Origin: Polynucleobacter meluiroseus
GTDB lineage: Bacteria > Pseudomonadota > Gammaproteobacteria > Burkholderiales > Burkholderiaceae
Length of the DNA: 5,644 bases
Direction: 5' to 3'
Assembly (NCBI GenBank): GCA_945867755.1
Contig: CAMBJN010000098.1
Span: forward strand, 1 to 5,644
A model generated the notes under the pieces. It saw only the letters and a program-made list of their open reading frames with translations, was not told where the DNA came from and ran no database searches. Made by a program: the position numbers and the translations under genes. This document shows, in pieces, positions 1 through 5,644 of this stretch; the first letter of the stretch is position 1; every line of letters begins with the position of its first letter.

Positions 1-2
1 TT

Positions 3-488
3 ACTGCTTTAGAAAATGGCGGAAATGCTGGTTGGGATCCACGTCCAAACGTGGCTGGCAGAAAAGATTGTCCTGATGACTACTGCGGATACTCACCTAA
101 TCAAATGGGTGCGATGGATCCAAAGCAACGCGCTGCATTCATGCCTATGACAGACCTAAAAACTTATCCTAAGGCTATGAAACCAGCTTGGAATAACAAC
201 GGTCTATCTCAAGGTATGTTCTGCAACACATTCTTATCTGGAGCTAAGTGGAAAGATTGGAATGGTCAAATGGTGGTTGGTTATGCCGGTATCGGTATTC
301 ACGGAACACCAGTTGCGAACCGCATTGAACTCCTAAAGGTCAGCTCTGATGGATTAAAAGCAACAAAGAGTGATATCTCATGGCCAACTGCAACAGGTCG
401 CTTCCGCGGCTGCTCACAAGGCCCAGATGGCAACCTTTATGTTGTTCTTGAAGATCAAGGAAATATTATTCGCGTAACACCGCAATAA
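3..488 (+). CDS. PQQ-dependent sugar (glucose/sorbosone) dehydrogenase-like protein, 3' part
   Basis: This is the last 161 codons of a gene whose start lies before the window; the frame is open from base 3 to the TAA at 486-488. The fragment fits the C-terminal blades of the six-bladed beta-propeller soluble PQQ glucose/sorbosone dehydrogenase family. An early GGNAGWDPRP stretch (fragment residues 6-15) resembles the G-N-x-GWP loop of the family. A late RFRGCSQGPDGNLYVVLED stretch (residues 133-151) and the closing IIRVTP resemble its final R-x-R-x-x-x-GPDG-x-LY blade. Such enzymes are periplasmic, oxidise sugars or alcohols using PQQ and calcium, and pass electrons to cytochromes. The cytochrome c and PqqU-like receptor downstream support a PQQ role. 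Four cysteines (residues 23, 28, 74, 137) are notable. The catalytic residues and signal peptide lie outside the window, so the substrate cannot be named. The family call is fairly sure; activity is inferred. Confidence 0.75.
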   Translation, partial: TALENGGNAGWDPRPNVAGRKDCPDDYCGYSPNQMGAMDPKQRAAFMPMTDLKTYPKAMKPAWNNNGLSQGMFCNTFLSGAKWKDWNGQMVVGYAGIGIHGTPVANRIELLKVSSDGLKATKSDISWPTATGRFRGCSQGPDGNLYVVLEDQGNIIRVTPQ

Positions 489-505
489 TTTATCTAAAGC
501 AACAG

Positions 506-538
506 GATGCGCTACCGAAAAGTAGCGCATCTTTTTTT
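506..538 (+). terminator. Intrinsic (Rho-independent) terminator after the dehydrogenase gene
   Basis: A perfect 10-bp stem, gatgcgctac at 506-515 and gtagcgcatc at 522-531, encloses a 6-nt loop (cgaaaa). It is followed directly by seven T residues (532-538). It begins 17 nt after the dehydrogenase stop codon, so it should end that transcript and separate it from the cytochrome gene. The left side has no matching A-tract, so it works mainly in the + direction. Confidence 0.93.
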
Positions 539-565
539 GTTCATTTATGAAGTTCAGTGAATATC

Positions 566-570
566 AAGGA
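566..570 (+). promoter_or_regulatory. Ribosome binding site of the cytochrome c gene
   Basis: AAGGA sits 7 nt before the ATG at 578. This is good Shine-Dalgarno spacing and supports that start. It is the clearest ribosome binding site in the window; the other genes here have weak or no visible sites. Confidence 0.75.
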
Positions 571-577
571 TTGAGAT

Positions 578-889
578 ATGTCTAATTTGATGAAATTGTT
601 AACCCTAGTATTGATGTTAGGTGCTAGTGGGATAGCCAAAGCAGATTATGAATTGCTACAAAAGAAAAATTGTTTTGCCTGCCACGCTATGGATAAACGC
701 AAATATGGTCCAAATTTCAAAGAAATTTCAGTTAAATATGCTACTGACAAAAATGCAACTACTTATATTGCGAAAAAAATTAAAGCTGGTGGCTCCGGAG
801 TTTGGGGTCTTGATATGATGCCTCCACAGGCTCAAGTGACGGACGCTGAAGCAACAACGCTGGCAAAATACATTTTGTCACTTAAGTAA
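578..889 (+). CDS. Periplasmic c-type cytochrome, c551/c552 class I family
   Basis: This 103-residue protein is a small monoheme electron carrier. Residues 1-22 form a signal peptide with a hydrophobic core (about 7-19) and an A-K-A cleavage site before Asp23, leaving about 81 residues, the usual size for bacterial cytochrome c551. Heme attaches at CFACH (32-36), with His36 as one axial ligand. A YGPNF stretch (43-47) follows. The second ligand is Met81 in the MMPPQ motif (80-84), matching the PMPP loop of Pseudomonas c551, as does the nearby GSGVWG. The C-terminal helix ends AKYILSLK, again as in c551. It probably accepts electrons from a periplasmic dehydrogenase, most simply the PQQ enzyme encoded just upstream, and passes them to a terminal oxidase. 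A terminator separates it from that gene. The family call is firm; the partner is inferred from position. Confidence 0.93.
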   Translation: MSNLMKLLTLVLMLGASGIAKADYELLQKKNCFACHAMDKRKYGPNFKEISVKYATDKNATTYIAKKIKAGGSGVWGLDMMPPQAQVTDAEATTLAKYILSLK

Positions 890-930
890 ATGGTCATAAG
901 AAATTTCTAAAAAAGTTTAGTTTTATATTT

Positions 931-954
931 GTTTGTTTGATTGATTGATTGTTT
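931..954 (+). repeat. Short tetranucleotide repeat tract (GTTT)2(GATT)3GTTT
   Basis: Six consecutive 4-bp units of two related sequences fill 24 bases: two GTTT, three GATT, then one GTTT. The tract ends 12 nt before the ATG of the TonB-dependent receptor at 967, so it lies in its leader or promoter region. Tetranucleotide tracts can change length by replication slippage, but three identical units is short for that. The tract also supplies an in-frame TTG at 949, which could be mistaken for the gene start. Confidence 0.6.
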
Positions 955-966
955 AATGAGCCCACC

Positions 967-3057
967 ATGAAAAGAAAGTACCTAGCAACTGTTATAAGTA
1001 GCTTGTTTGTTCTACCAATAACAGCGCACTCAGAAACAATCCTTGAAGATGTTGTTACAACCAGCAATAGATTTGAACAAAAAAGCTTTGATGCCCCAGC
1101 ATCCCTTCAAGCAATTTCTAGAGAGGTGATTGAGGATGCCGGGCCTCAGGTCAACATGTCTGAGTCCCTAAATAGGATTCCCGGTGTTGTCGCATTAAAC
1201 CGTCAAAACTACGCACAAGATTTACAGATTTCTATCAGAGGATTTGGAGCAAGAACCCAATTTGGCATCAGAGGTGTCAGGTTAATCATTGATGGTATTC
1301 CAGCAACGATTCCTGATGGTCAAGGTCAAAGCGCAACTGTGAGCCTTACTTCCACTGATCGAATTGAGGTCCTCAGGGGACCGCTTGCACAACTTTACGG
1401 CAACGCAGCTGGTGGCGTGATACAAACATTCACGCGCGAGGCACCTGATCGTCCAGAGCTATTGATTCAAGGACACACCGGCTCTTATGGAACAAATCGC
1501 ACAGACTGGCAATATGCAGACAAAATCGGCAAGTTTGGATTGGTGGCTGACTACAGCACCTTTAAAACTGATGGCTTTAGGCAAAACAGTCAAGCCGAAA
1601 GAAATCAATTCAATGGCAAATTAGCTTATCAACATAATGATCAAACCAAGCTTGATTTCATTGCCAACATCTTTGATATGCCCTATGCCAACGATCCCGC
1701 TGGATTAAGCCAAGCAGAAGCAATTGCTACGCCAGAACTGTCAAAAAGAACACAAAATCAAAGAAAAATCATCAAACAAAATCAAGTGGGCACAGTACTT
1801 ACTCATGCAGTTGATGGTTTTTCAAAAGTCAGTGGTCGCATATATGGTGGTAATCGTGAAAATACACATTTTAATAACTTTACCGCGACACCATCATGGG
1901 TTGGCTTGGATCGCGACTATTACGGACTTGGTCTAAGCTATTCATCAAAATCAAGCATTATTGGTAAAGATACCTTGTGGGTTGTTGGATTCGATTTTGA
2001 TAAATCAACAGAAATTAATCAAGCTGGAACCGCCACTGCAAATAATGCTGACAAAACAGGTACCTTATCAAGAAATGAAGATCGCTTGGCGCAGAATACA
2101 GATTTATATGCTCAAGTAAACATGCTCTTGAATGAGAAATGGTCCATCTTAGGTGGAGCACGATCCACAAATGTAAAGCTTGCGAGCTCAAATCTTGGTG
2201 GGACTACTGGAGCTACGCCTGTTGGATCACTGGGTGAAGTTAAGTTTAATGCTGTCAACCCAGTGACTGGCATCACCTATCATGCCACTGAGCGTATGAA
2301 CATCTATGCAAACTATGGCAGAGGTCTAGAAACTCCAACACTTGCTGAAATGAGTTACGACCTTAATCTAAATAATACTTTCAATACCAGTTTAAAGGCC
2401 TCTAGAAGCAATCACTACGAAACTGGTCTGAAATGGTTACCAAACAATCGAAGTCGTCTTGACTTGGCCGTTTTTTATGTCAAAACTTCTGATGAGATTA
2501 TCACTGCAGTATCTGGCGCGGTAGGAACAGCATTCACAAATAATCCAGGAGGTACTACAAGAAAAGGTTTGGAATTAGCCTATCAAAACCAATTCATTTC
2601 TTCGATGAAATTTAACTTAACTGGAACGTTGATTGATGCCGAATTCAATGAACGCTTTACTTATGGGACAAGCATAGTAAATACTGGCAACAAAATTCCC
2701 GGGATTCCAAATGGCATGGCTTACTCCAGCATTCAATGGTCAGGCACTGATTTTCAGCGCAATAAATACCGTCAGGTGATGGGGGCATTGGCAACATTTG
2801 AATTTGTTACAGCTGGCGCAAACCACAGTAGTGATACAAATACAGACAGTACCAAGGCCGGCGGCTATTCCCTCTATAACCTTAGACTTGCCCATAGAGT
2901 TGATATCAATTCAATGACAATCACGGGTTATGGTCAGCTAAATAATCTCACTGATAAGAAATATATAGGATCTGTGATTGTTAGCAATGGATCACCGTTC
3001 GAGCCCGCTCCAGGACGCAATTGGATGGTTGGCCTGAATGCCAGCACTAGATTTTGA
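967..3057 (+). CDS. pqqU: TonB-dependent outer-membrane receptor, PqqU/YncD-like (probable PQQ uptake)
   Basis: The ATG at 967 gives 696 residues. An in-frame TTG at 949 would add six residues before the signal peptide and has no ribosome site. Residues 1-22 are the signal peptide (AHS before Glu23). A TonB-box-like ILEDVVTT lies at 25-32. The plug domain (about 40-160) contains SESLNRIPGV (65-74) and a conserved block at about 78-121 with RGFG, GIRGVRL, DGIPATIPDGQGQ, then IEVLRGP and YGNAAGGV. The rest is a beta-barrel ending in a terminal Phe, the outer-membrane insertion signal. From memory, several blocks closely match E. coli YncD, reassigned as the PQQ receptor PqqU: NRQNYAQDLQ, GRGLETPT (451-458), DKKYIGSVIV and EPAPGRN. 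E. coli YncD is about 700 residues. The receptor family is certain; PQQ as substrate is inferred from this likeness and from the PQQ dehydrogenase nearby. No Fur-box-like sequence was seen upstream. Confidence 0.88.
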   Translation: MKRKYLATVISSLFVLPITAHSETILEDVVTTSNRFEQKSFDAPASLQAISREVIEDAGPQVNMSESLNRIPGVVALNRQNYAQDLQISIRGFGARTQFGIRGVRLIIDGIPATIPDGQGQSATVSLTSTDRIEVLRGPLAQLYGNAAGGVIQTFTREAPDRPELLIQGHTGSYGTNRTDWQYADKIGKFGLVADYSTFKTDGFRQNSQAERNQFNGKLAYQHNDQTKLDFIANIFDMPYANDPAGLSQAEAIATPELSKRTQNQRKIIKQNQVGTVLTHAVDGFSKVSGRIYGGNRENTHFNNFTATPSWVGLDRDYYGLGLSYSSKSSIIGKDTLWVVGFDFDKSTEINQAGTATANNADKTGTLSRNEDRLAQNTDLYAQVNMLLNEKWSILGGARSTNVKLASSNLGGTTGATPVGSLGEVKFNAVNPVTGITYHATERMNIYANYGRGLETPTLAEMSYDLNLNNTFNTSLKASRSNHYETGLKWLPNNRSRLDLAVFYVKTSDEIITAVSGAVGTAFTNNPGGTTRKGLELAYQNQFISSMKFNLTGTLIDAEFNERFTYGTSIVNTGNKIPGIPNGMAYSSIQWSGTDFQRNKYRQVMGALATFEFVTAGANHSSDTNTDSTKAGGYSLYNLRLAHRVDINSMTITGYGQLNNLTDKKYIGSVIVSNGSPFEPAPGRNWMVGLNASTRF

Positions 3058-3173
3058 TAAGAATCTAATAAGCTGCTTAGTTTAAATAGGATTAGCACTT
3101 TAATCAGTCCTGGTTTTATGTTGTTTCAATATCTTTGGCATACTTAGGGTTTCCAACTTTAAGTATCTATTCC

Positions 3174-3725
3174 ATGAAAAAACTATTAGCTGCCCTTCTT
3201 ATTACCGCATCAACACTTGCCTTTGCAGGTCCAAAAGTTGAGTTCAAAACAAGCATGGGTGATTTTGTTGTTGAACTCAATCCTGAAAAAGCACCTAAAA
3301 CCGTTGAGAACTTCTTAGGCTATGTGAACAGCGGTTTTTATAACGGCACTATTTTTCATCGAGTGATCAATAACTTCATGGTCCAAGGCGGTGGTTTTAC
3401 TCCAGACATGCAACAGAAAGCAACCAAAGCGCCTATTCCACTTGAATCACAAAATGGCTTGAGCAATGTGGTGTACTCAATCGCTATGGCAAGAACCAAT
3501 GTGCCTGATTCTGCAACCGCTCAGTTTTTTATAAACGTGGTGAATAACAAGAACTTGGATTACCCTCGCCCAGATGGTCATGGTTATGCTGTGTTTGGTA
3601 TGGTGATCAAGGGCACAGAAACAATCGACAAAATCAAAGCTGTGAGCACCACCAGCAAGCGTCCTTTTGCTGATGTACCAACTACAACCATCGTGATCAA
3701 TAGTGCCAAAGTTATTGGCAAGTAA
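3174..3725 (+). CDS. ppiA: Periplasmic cyclophilin-type peptidyl-prolyl cis-trans isomerase
   Basis: This 183-residue cyclophilin catalyses cis-trans isomerisation of X-Pro bonds during protein folding. The ATG at 3174 is chosen because it places a typical signal peptide first: MKKLLAALLITASTLAFA (1-18), cleaved after A-F-A. An in-frame TTG at 3135 would add 13 residues without any motif. Catalytic features are present: FHRVINNFMVQGG (61-73) with Arg63, Phe68, Met69 and Gln71 aligning with Arg55, Phe60, Met61 and Gln63 of human cyclophilin A. AQFFIN (116-121) and GHGYAVFG (135-142, His136) follow. The size is close to E. coli PpiA (190 residues), and the signal peptide points to the periplasm rather than to cytosolic PpiB. 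No clear ribosome binding site is visible. The next gene starts 3 nt after its stop, so the two probably share a transcript although their functions are unrelated. Confidence 0.93.
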   Translation: MKKLLAALLITASTLAFAGPKVEFKTSMGDFVVELNPEKAPKTVENFLGYVNSGFYNGTIFHRVINNFMVQGGGFTPDMQQKATKAPIPLESQNGLSNVVYSIAMARTNVPDSATAQFFINVVNNKNLDYPRPDGHGYAVFGMVIKGTETIDKIKAVSTTSKRPFADVPTTTIVINSAKVIGK

Positions 3726-3728
3726 TCG

Positions 3729-5540
3729 ATGAGTGACTTTGAGCATCTTTCTTGCACCATCTTGCTAGATGATGCTCAAAGTTCAATTGATAAGCCAAGC
3801 AGCAGGCTCTATCAGTCCCCCCTAAAAACAATTCACGCTAGCAACGCTGGCGATCTTGAAGCGGCACTTCAAGAGATTGAACAAGCCATCCATGACCAAC
3901 AATATGTTGTCACTTGTCTTAGTTATGAGCTGGGTGAATATCTCTTAGGATTGACTCCTAAAATATCGAAGACCCCTTGGGTACAAGCTTGGGTATTTAA
4001 GGATGTTCGAAAGCTCAGCAAAGATGATGTGAATCAGTGGCTCAAGGCTCAAACCAATCAAGTGGTCGACCCTCCAATGATTCAGAAGACTGTTACGAGC
4101 ATCAAGCAACAGCAATTCGAAGCTGATATCTCCAAGATCCAAGAGTGGATCAAAGCTGGTGACACTTATCAGGTCAATCACACCTATCGCATCCAAGGTG
4201 AATTAATAGGCTCGCCCTTAGCCGCATACGAAATACTCAGACAAAAACAGCCGGGCCCTTATGGTGCGTATATCGATCATGCTGATGGTTGGGTCTTGTC
4301 ATGTTCGCCCGAATGGTTTTTGCAAAAGACGGGCAATACCTTGATGACAAAACCCATGAAAGGTACTGCTAAAGTTGGCGAAAGTAGTTCTAAAGAACTT
4401 CATGATGATGAAAAAAATCGTGCCGAGAATGTCATGATTGTTGATTTACTCAGAAATGATTTAAGCAAAATATCATTGCCTGGCTCAGTCAAAGTTCCAA
4501 ATTTATTTGAAGTTCAACAACACGGTGATGTTTTACAAATGACATCAACCATTAGCTCAATATCCAAAGAAAATTTAAAGCTCAAAGAATTACTTCAAGC
4601 GATTTTTCCGTGTGGTTCAGTAACGGGTGCACCCAAGAAGAGAACTATGGAGTTGATTCAAGAATTAGAGTCAGAGCCAAGAAACCTTTACTGTGGCGCC
4701 ATAGCTTGGTTTGATCCAAGCTCAAAAGCAGGCCTAGGTGATCTTGGGATGAGTGTTGTGATCAGAACCTTGGAACTTGAAAAGAGCCAAAATTTCCAAA
4801 TGGGCGTTGGTGGTGGCATCACCATAGATTCAGAGAGTGCTGATGAGTGGCATGAGTGCCAAACCAAAGCTGGATTTTTATATGCATTACAAAATCAAAC
4901 AGAACCCATTGGATTATTTGAAACAATTCGCATTGAGATTGGGCGGCCCTGCCATCTTGAGATGCACCTTGCTCGAATCTCTCAATCTGCTAAAGAATTA
5001 GAGATTAAGTTTGATTCAAACAAAGCCAACAGTCTGATACAAGAAGTCTGCTCACAACTTGATACAAAGTTGATTTATAGACTGCGCTTAGATTTGTCAG
5101 CAGAAGGACTCCTCAGCGTTAAAACTGCAGTGATACAAAATCTTCAAGCTGGTCCTGTCCTTTGGGCCAGTGATCTTTTGGCAACTGATACAACGATGTC
5201 TTCTGCAGATCGATTATTGGGTCACAAGGTGACGCGTCGCAAACTTTATGATCAAGCATGGCTGGCAGCCGAGAAATTAGGCGCCTTTGATGCACTGTTT
5301 ATCAATGAACTAGGATTTGTGACTGAGGGTGGCAGATCAAATGTCTTCATTAAAAAAGATGGTCGATGGTTAACGCCTCCCCTTGCATCAGGATGCTTGC
5401 CAGGTGTGATGAGATCAATCGTCCTGAAGGATGTAAAGTATCAGGCCGCTGAACAAAACATCACGCGCGCCGATGTTTTGAATGCCGAAGAAGTGATTTT
5501 TACTAATGCCTTGCGTGGCATCGTCAAAATCTTAAATTAA
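3729..5540 (+). CDS. pabBC: Bifunctional aminodeoxychorismate synthase component I / aminodeoxychorismate lyase (PabB-PabC fusion)
   Basis: This 603-residue cytosolic protein joins two enzymes of 4-aminobenzoate synthesis for folate. The N-terminal part (to about 385) is the chorismate-binding PabB domain, which adds ammonia to chorismate. It shows AGDTYQVN (143-150), KPMKGT (208-213) with Lys211 as the nucleophile equivalent of PabB PIKGT, DLLRNDL (239-245), CGSVTGAPK (295-303) and GVGGGI (359-364). The C-terminal part (about 393-603) is a class IV aminotransferase-fold PabC domain, which eliminates pyruvate. It shows GLFETIR (395-401), probable PLP-binding Lys500 in LLGHKVTRRK, VTEGGRSNVF (531-540), and TPPLASGCLPGVMR (549-562). 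It needs a PabA glutaminase for ammonia, not seen here. The start lies 3 nt after ppiA with no clear ribosome site, suggesting translational coupling, and a 12-bp inverted repeat lies in the first codons. The PIKGT motif reads PMKGT here, with the lysine kept. The assignment is confident. Confidence 0.95.
   Translation: MSDFEHLSCTILLDDAQSSIDKPSSRLYQSPLKTIHASNAGDLEAALQEIEQAIHDQQYVVTCLSYELGEYLLGLTPKISKTPWVQAWVFKDVRKLSKDDVNQWLKAQTNQVVDPPMIQKTVTSIKQQQFEADISKIQEWIKAGDTYQVNHTYRIQGELIGSPLAAYEILRQKQPGPYGAYIDHADGWVLSCSPEWFLQKTGNTLMTKPMKGTAKVGESSSKELHDDEKNRAENVMIVDLLRNDLSKISLPGSVKVPNLFEVQQHGDVLQMTSTISSISKENLKLKELLQAIFPCGSVTGAPKKRTMELIQELESEPRNLYCGAIAWFDPSSKAGLGDLGMSVVIRTLELEKSQNFQMGVGGGITIDSESADEWHECQTKAGFLYALQNQTEPIGLFETIRIEIGRPCHLEMHLARISQSAKELEIKFDSNKANSLIQEVCSQLDTKLIYRLRLDLSAEGLLSVKTAVIQNLQAGPVLWASDLLATDTTMSSADRLLGHKVTRRKLYDQAWLAAEKLGAFDALFINELGFVTEGGRSNVFIKKDGRWLTPPLASGCLPGVMRSIVLKDVKYQAAEQNITRADVLNAEEVIFTNALRGIVKILN
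3736..3782 (+). promoter_or_regulatory. Perfect 12-bp inverted repeat (stem-loop) in the first codons of pabBC
   Basis: ACTTTGAGCATC at 3736-3747 is exactly complementary to GATGCTCAAAGT at 3771-3782, with a 23-nt loop. A G-U pair (3735/3783) could extend it. In mRNA it would form a stable stem 7 nt after the A of the start codon, within the usual ribosome footprint. No T-run follows, so it is not an intrinsic terminator. It may tune initiation or coupling from ppiA. The repeat is seen directly; a regulatory role is inferred. Confidence 0.5.
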
Positions 5541-5554
5541 ACGATAATGTTGCA

Positions 5555-5644
5555 ATGAACTATTGCCCCAAATGCGGTTCAACCGTGACCTTAAAAACAC
5601 CTGACGACGACACTCGGGAAAGGCATATTTGCTCGGGATGCAAT
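5555..5644 (+). CDS. NUDIX hydrolase with N-terminal zinc ribbon, 5' part
   Basis: The first 30 codons of a gene run off the window end. They encode a zinc ribbon with two cysteine pairs, CPKC at residues 4-7 and CSGC at residues 26-29, the pattern found at the N-terminus of a group of NUDIX hydrolases. The opening MNYCPKCGSTV and the R-x-R-H-x-C spacing before the second pair are typical of that group. The NUDIX box itself is beyond the window, so the identification rests on the ribbon alone; another zinc-ribbon protein is possible. The start is 14 nt after the pabBC stop, with no strong ribosome site, so co-transcription is likely. An earlier ATG at 5547 is out of frame and stops after three codons. 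Confidence 0.65.
   Translation, partial: MNYCPKCGSTVTLKTPDDDTRERHICSGCN

Noticed and set aside
899..908. AGAAATTTCT palindrome upstream of the receptor gene as an operator
   Set aside because: A 10-bp AT-rich palindrome is common by chance, and it does not resemble a Fur box or another operator I recognise.
949..966. TTG start for the TonB-dependent receptor, six codons before the ATG
   Set aside because: It lies inside the tetranucleotide tract, has no ribosome binding site, and would put acidic and polar residues ahead of the signal peptide. The ATG at 967 gives a normal signal peptide.
1724..1936. 70-codon open frame inside the receptor gene
   Set aside because: It overlaps the receptor in another frame, and the predicted product has no recognisable motif.
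3088..3112. Imperfect hairpin (AGGATTA with TAATC...CCT) after the receptor gene as a terminator
   Set aside because: The stem is AT-rich and interrupted by a bulge, and only a four-T run follows after GG. It is not convincing as an intrinsic terminator.
3135..3163. Possible promoter for ppiA: TTGGCA, 17 nt, TTTAAG
   Set aside because: The -35 match is good (5 of 6) but the -10 is poor, and the implied start would leave only a few leader bases. Too weak to list as a feature.
3135..3173. TTG start for the cyclophilin, 13 codons before the ATG
   Set aside because: The extra residues carry no motif and precede a complete signal peptide that begins with Met at 3174.
3364..3699. GTGATCAA occurring three times in ppiA
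   Set aside because: The copies are irregularly spaced and encode Val-Ile-Asn/Lys strands of the cyclophilin fold, so they reflect coding bias rather than a repeat element.
3477..4196. Two minus-strand open frames (3477-3746 and 3945-4196)
   Set aside because: Both lie opposite well-supported genes (ppiA and pabBC) and show no family motifs; they are antisense shadows.

Overview
The window looks like chromosomal DNA of a Gram-negative proteobacterium. It encodes a TonB-dependent outer-membrane receptor, a periplasmic c-type cytochrome and a Sec-exported cyclophilin. The moderately AT-rich composition and the gene set suggest a freshwater betaproteobacterium of the Polynucleobacter kind. That assignment rests on impression and was not tested by any search. 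All genes lie on the + strand, coding density is high, and no mobile element, tRNA, rRNA or CRISPR array was seen.

Left half (1-3057). The window opens inside the 3' end of a PQQ-dependent sugar (glucose/sorbosone) dehydrogenase-like gene, which ends at a clear intrinsic terminator. Next come a small c551-type monoheme cytochrome c and a full-length TonB-dependent receptor. The receptor resembles, by recalled sequence, Escherichia coli YncD, which has been reassigned as the PQQ transporter PqqU. Read together, these genes form a plausible periplasmic oxidation module: the receptor imports the PQQ cofactor, the dehydrogenase uses it to oxidise a sugar or alcohol, and the cytochrome carries the electrons away. 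The terminator suggests the dehydrogenase is transcribed separately from the two genes after it.

Right half (3174-5644). A periplasmic cyclophilin-type peptidyl-prolyl isomerase is followed after 3 nt by a bifunctional pabB-pabC fusion, which makes 4-aminobenzoate from chorismate for folate. After 14 nt begins a NUDIX hydrolase with an N-terminal zinc ribbon, cut by the window end. These three are probably one transcript. A perfect 12-bp inverted repeat starts 7 nt after the first base of the pabB-pabC start codon and could control its translation.

There is no intergenic stretch longer than about 120 bases. The most interesting points are the PQQ-uptake/PQQ-enzyme linkage, the stem-loop at the pabB-pabC start, and a short tetranucleotide repeat tract just upstream of the receptor gene.
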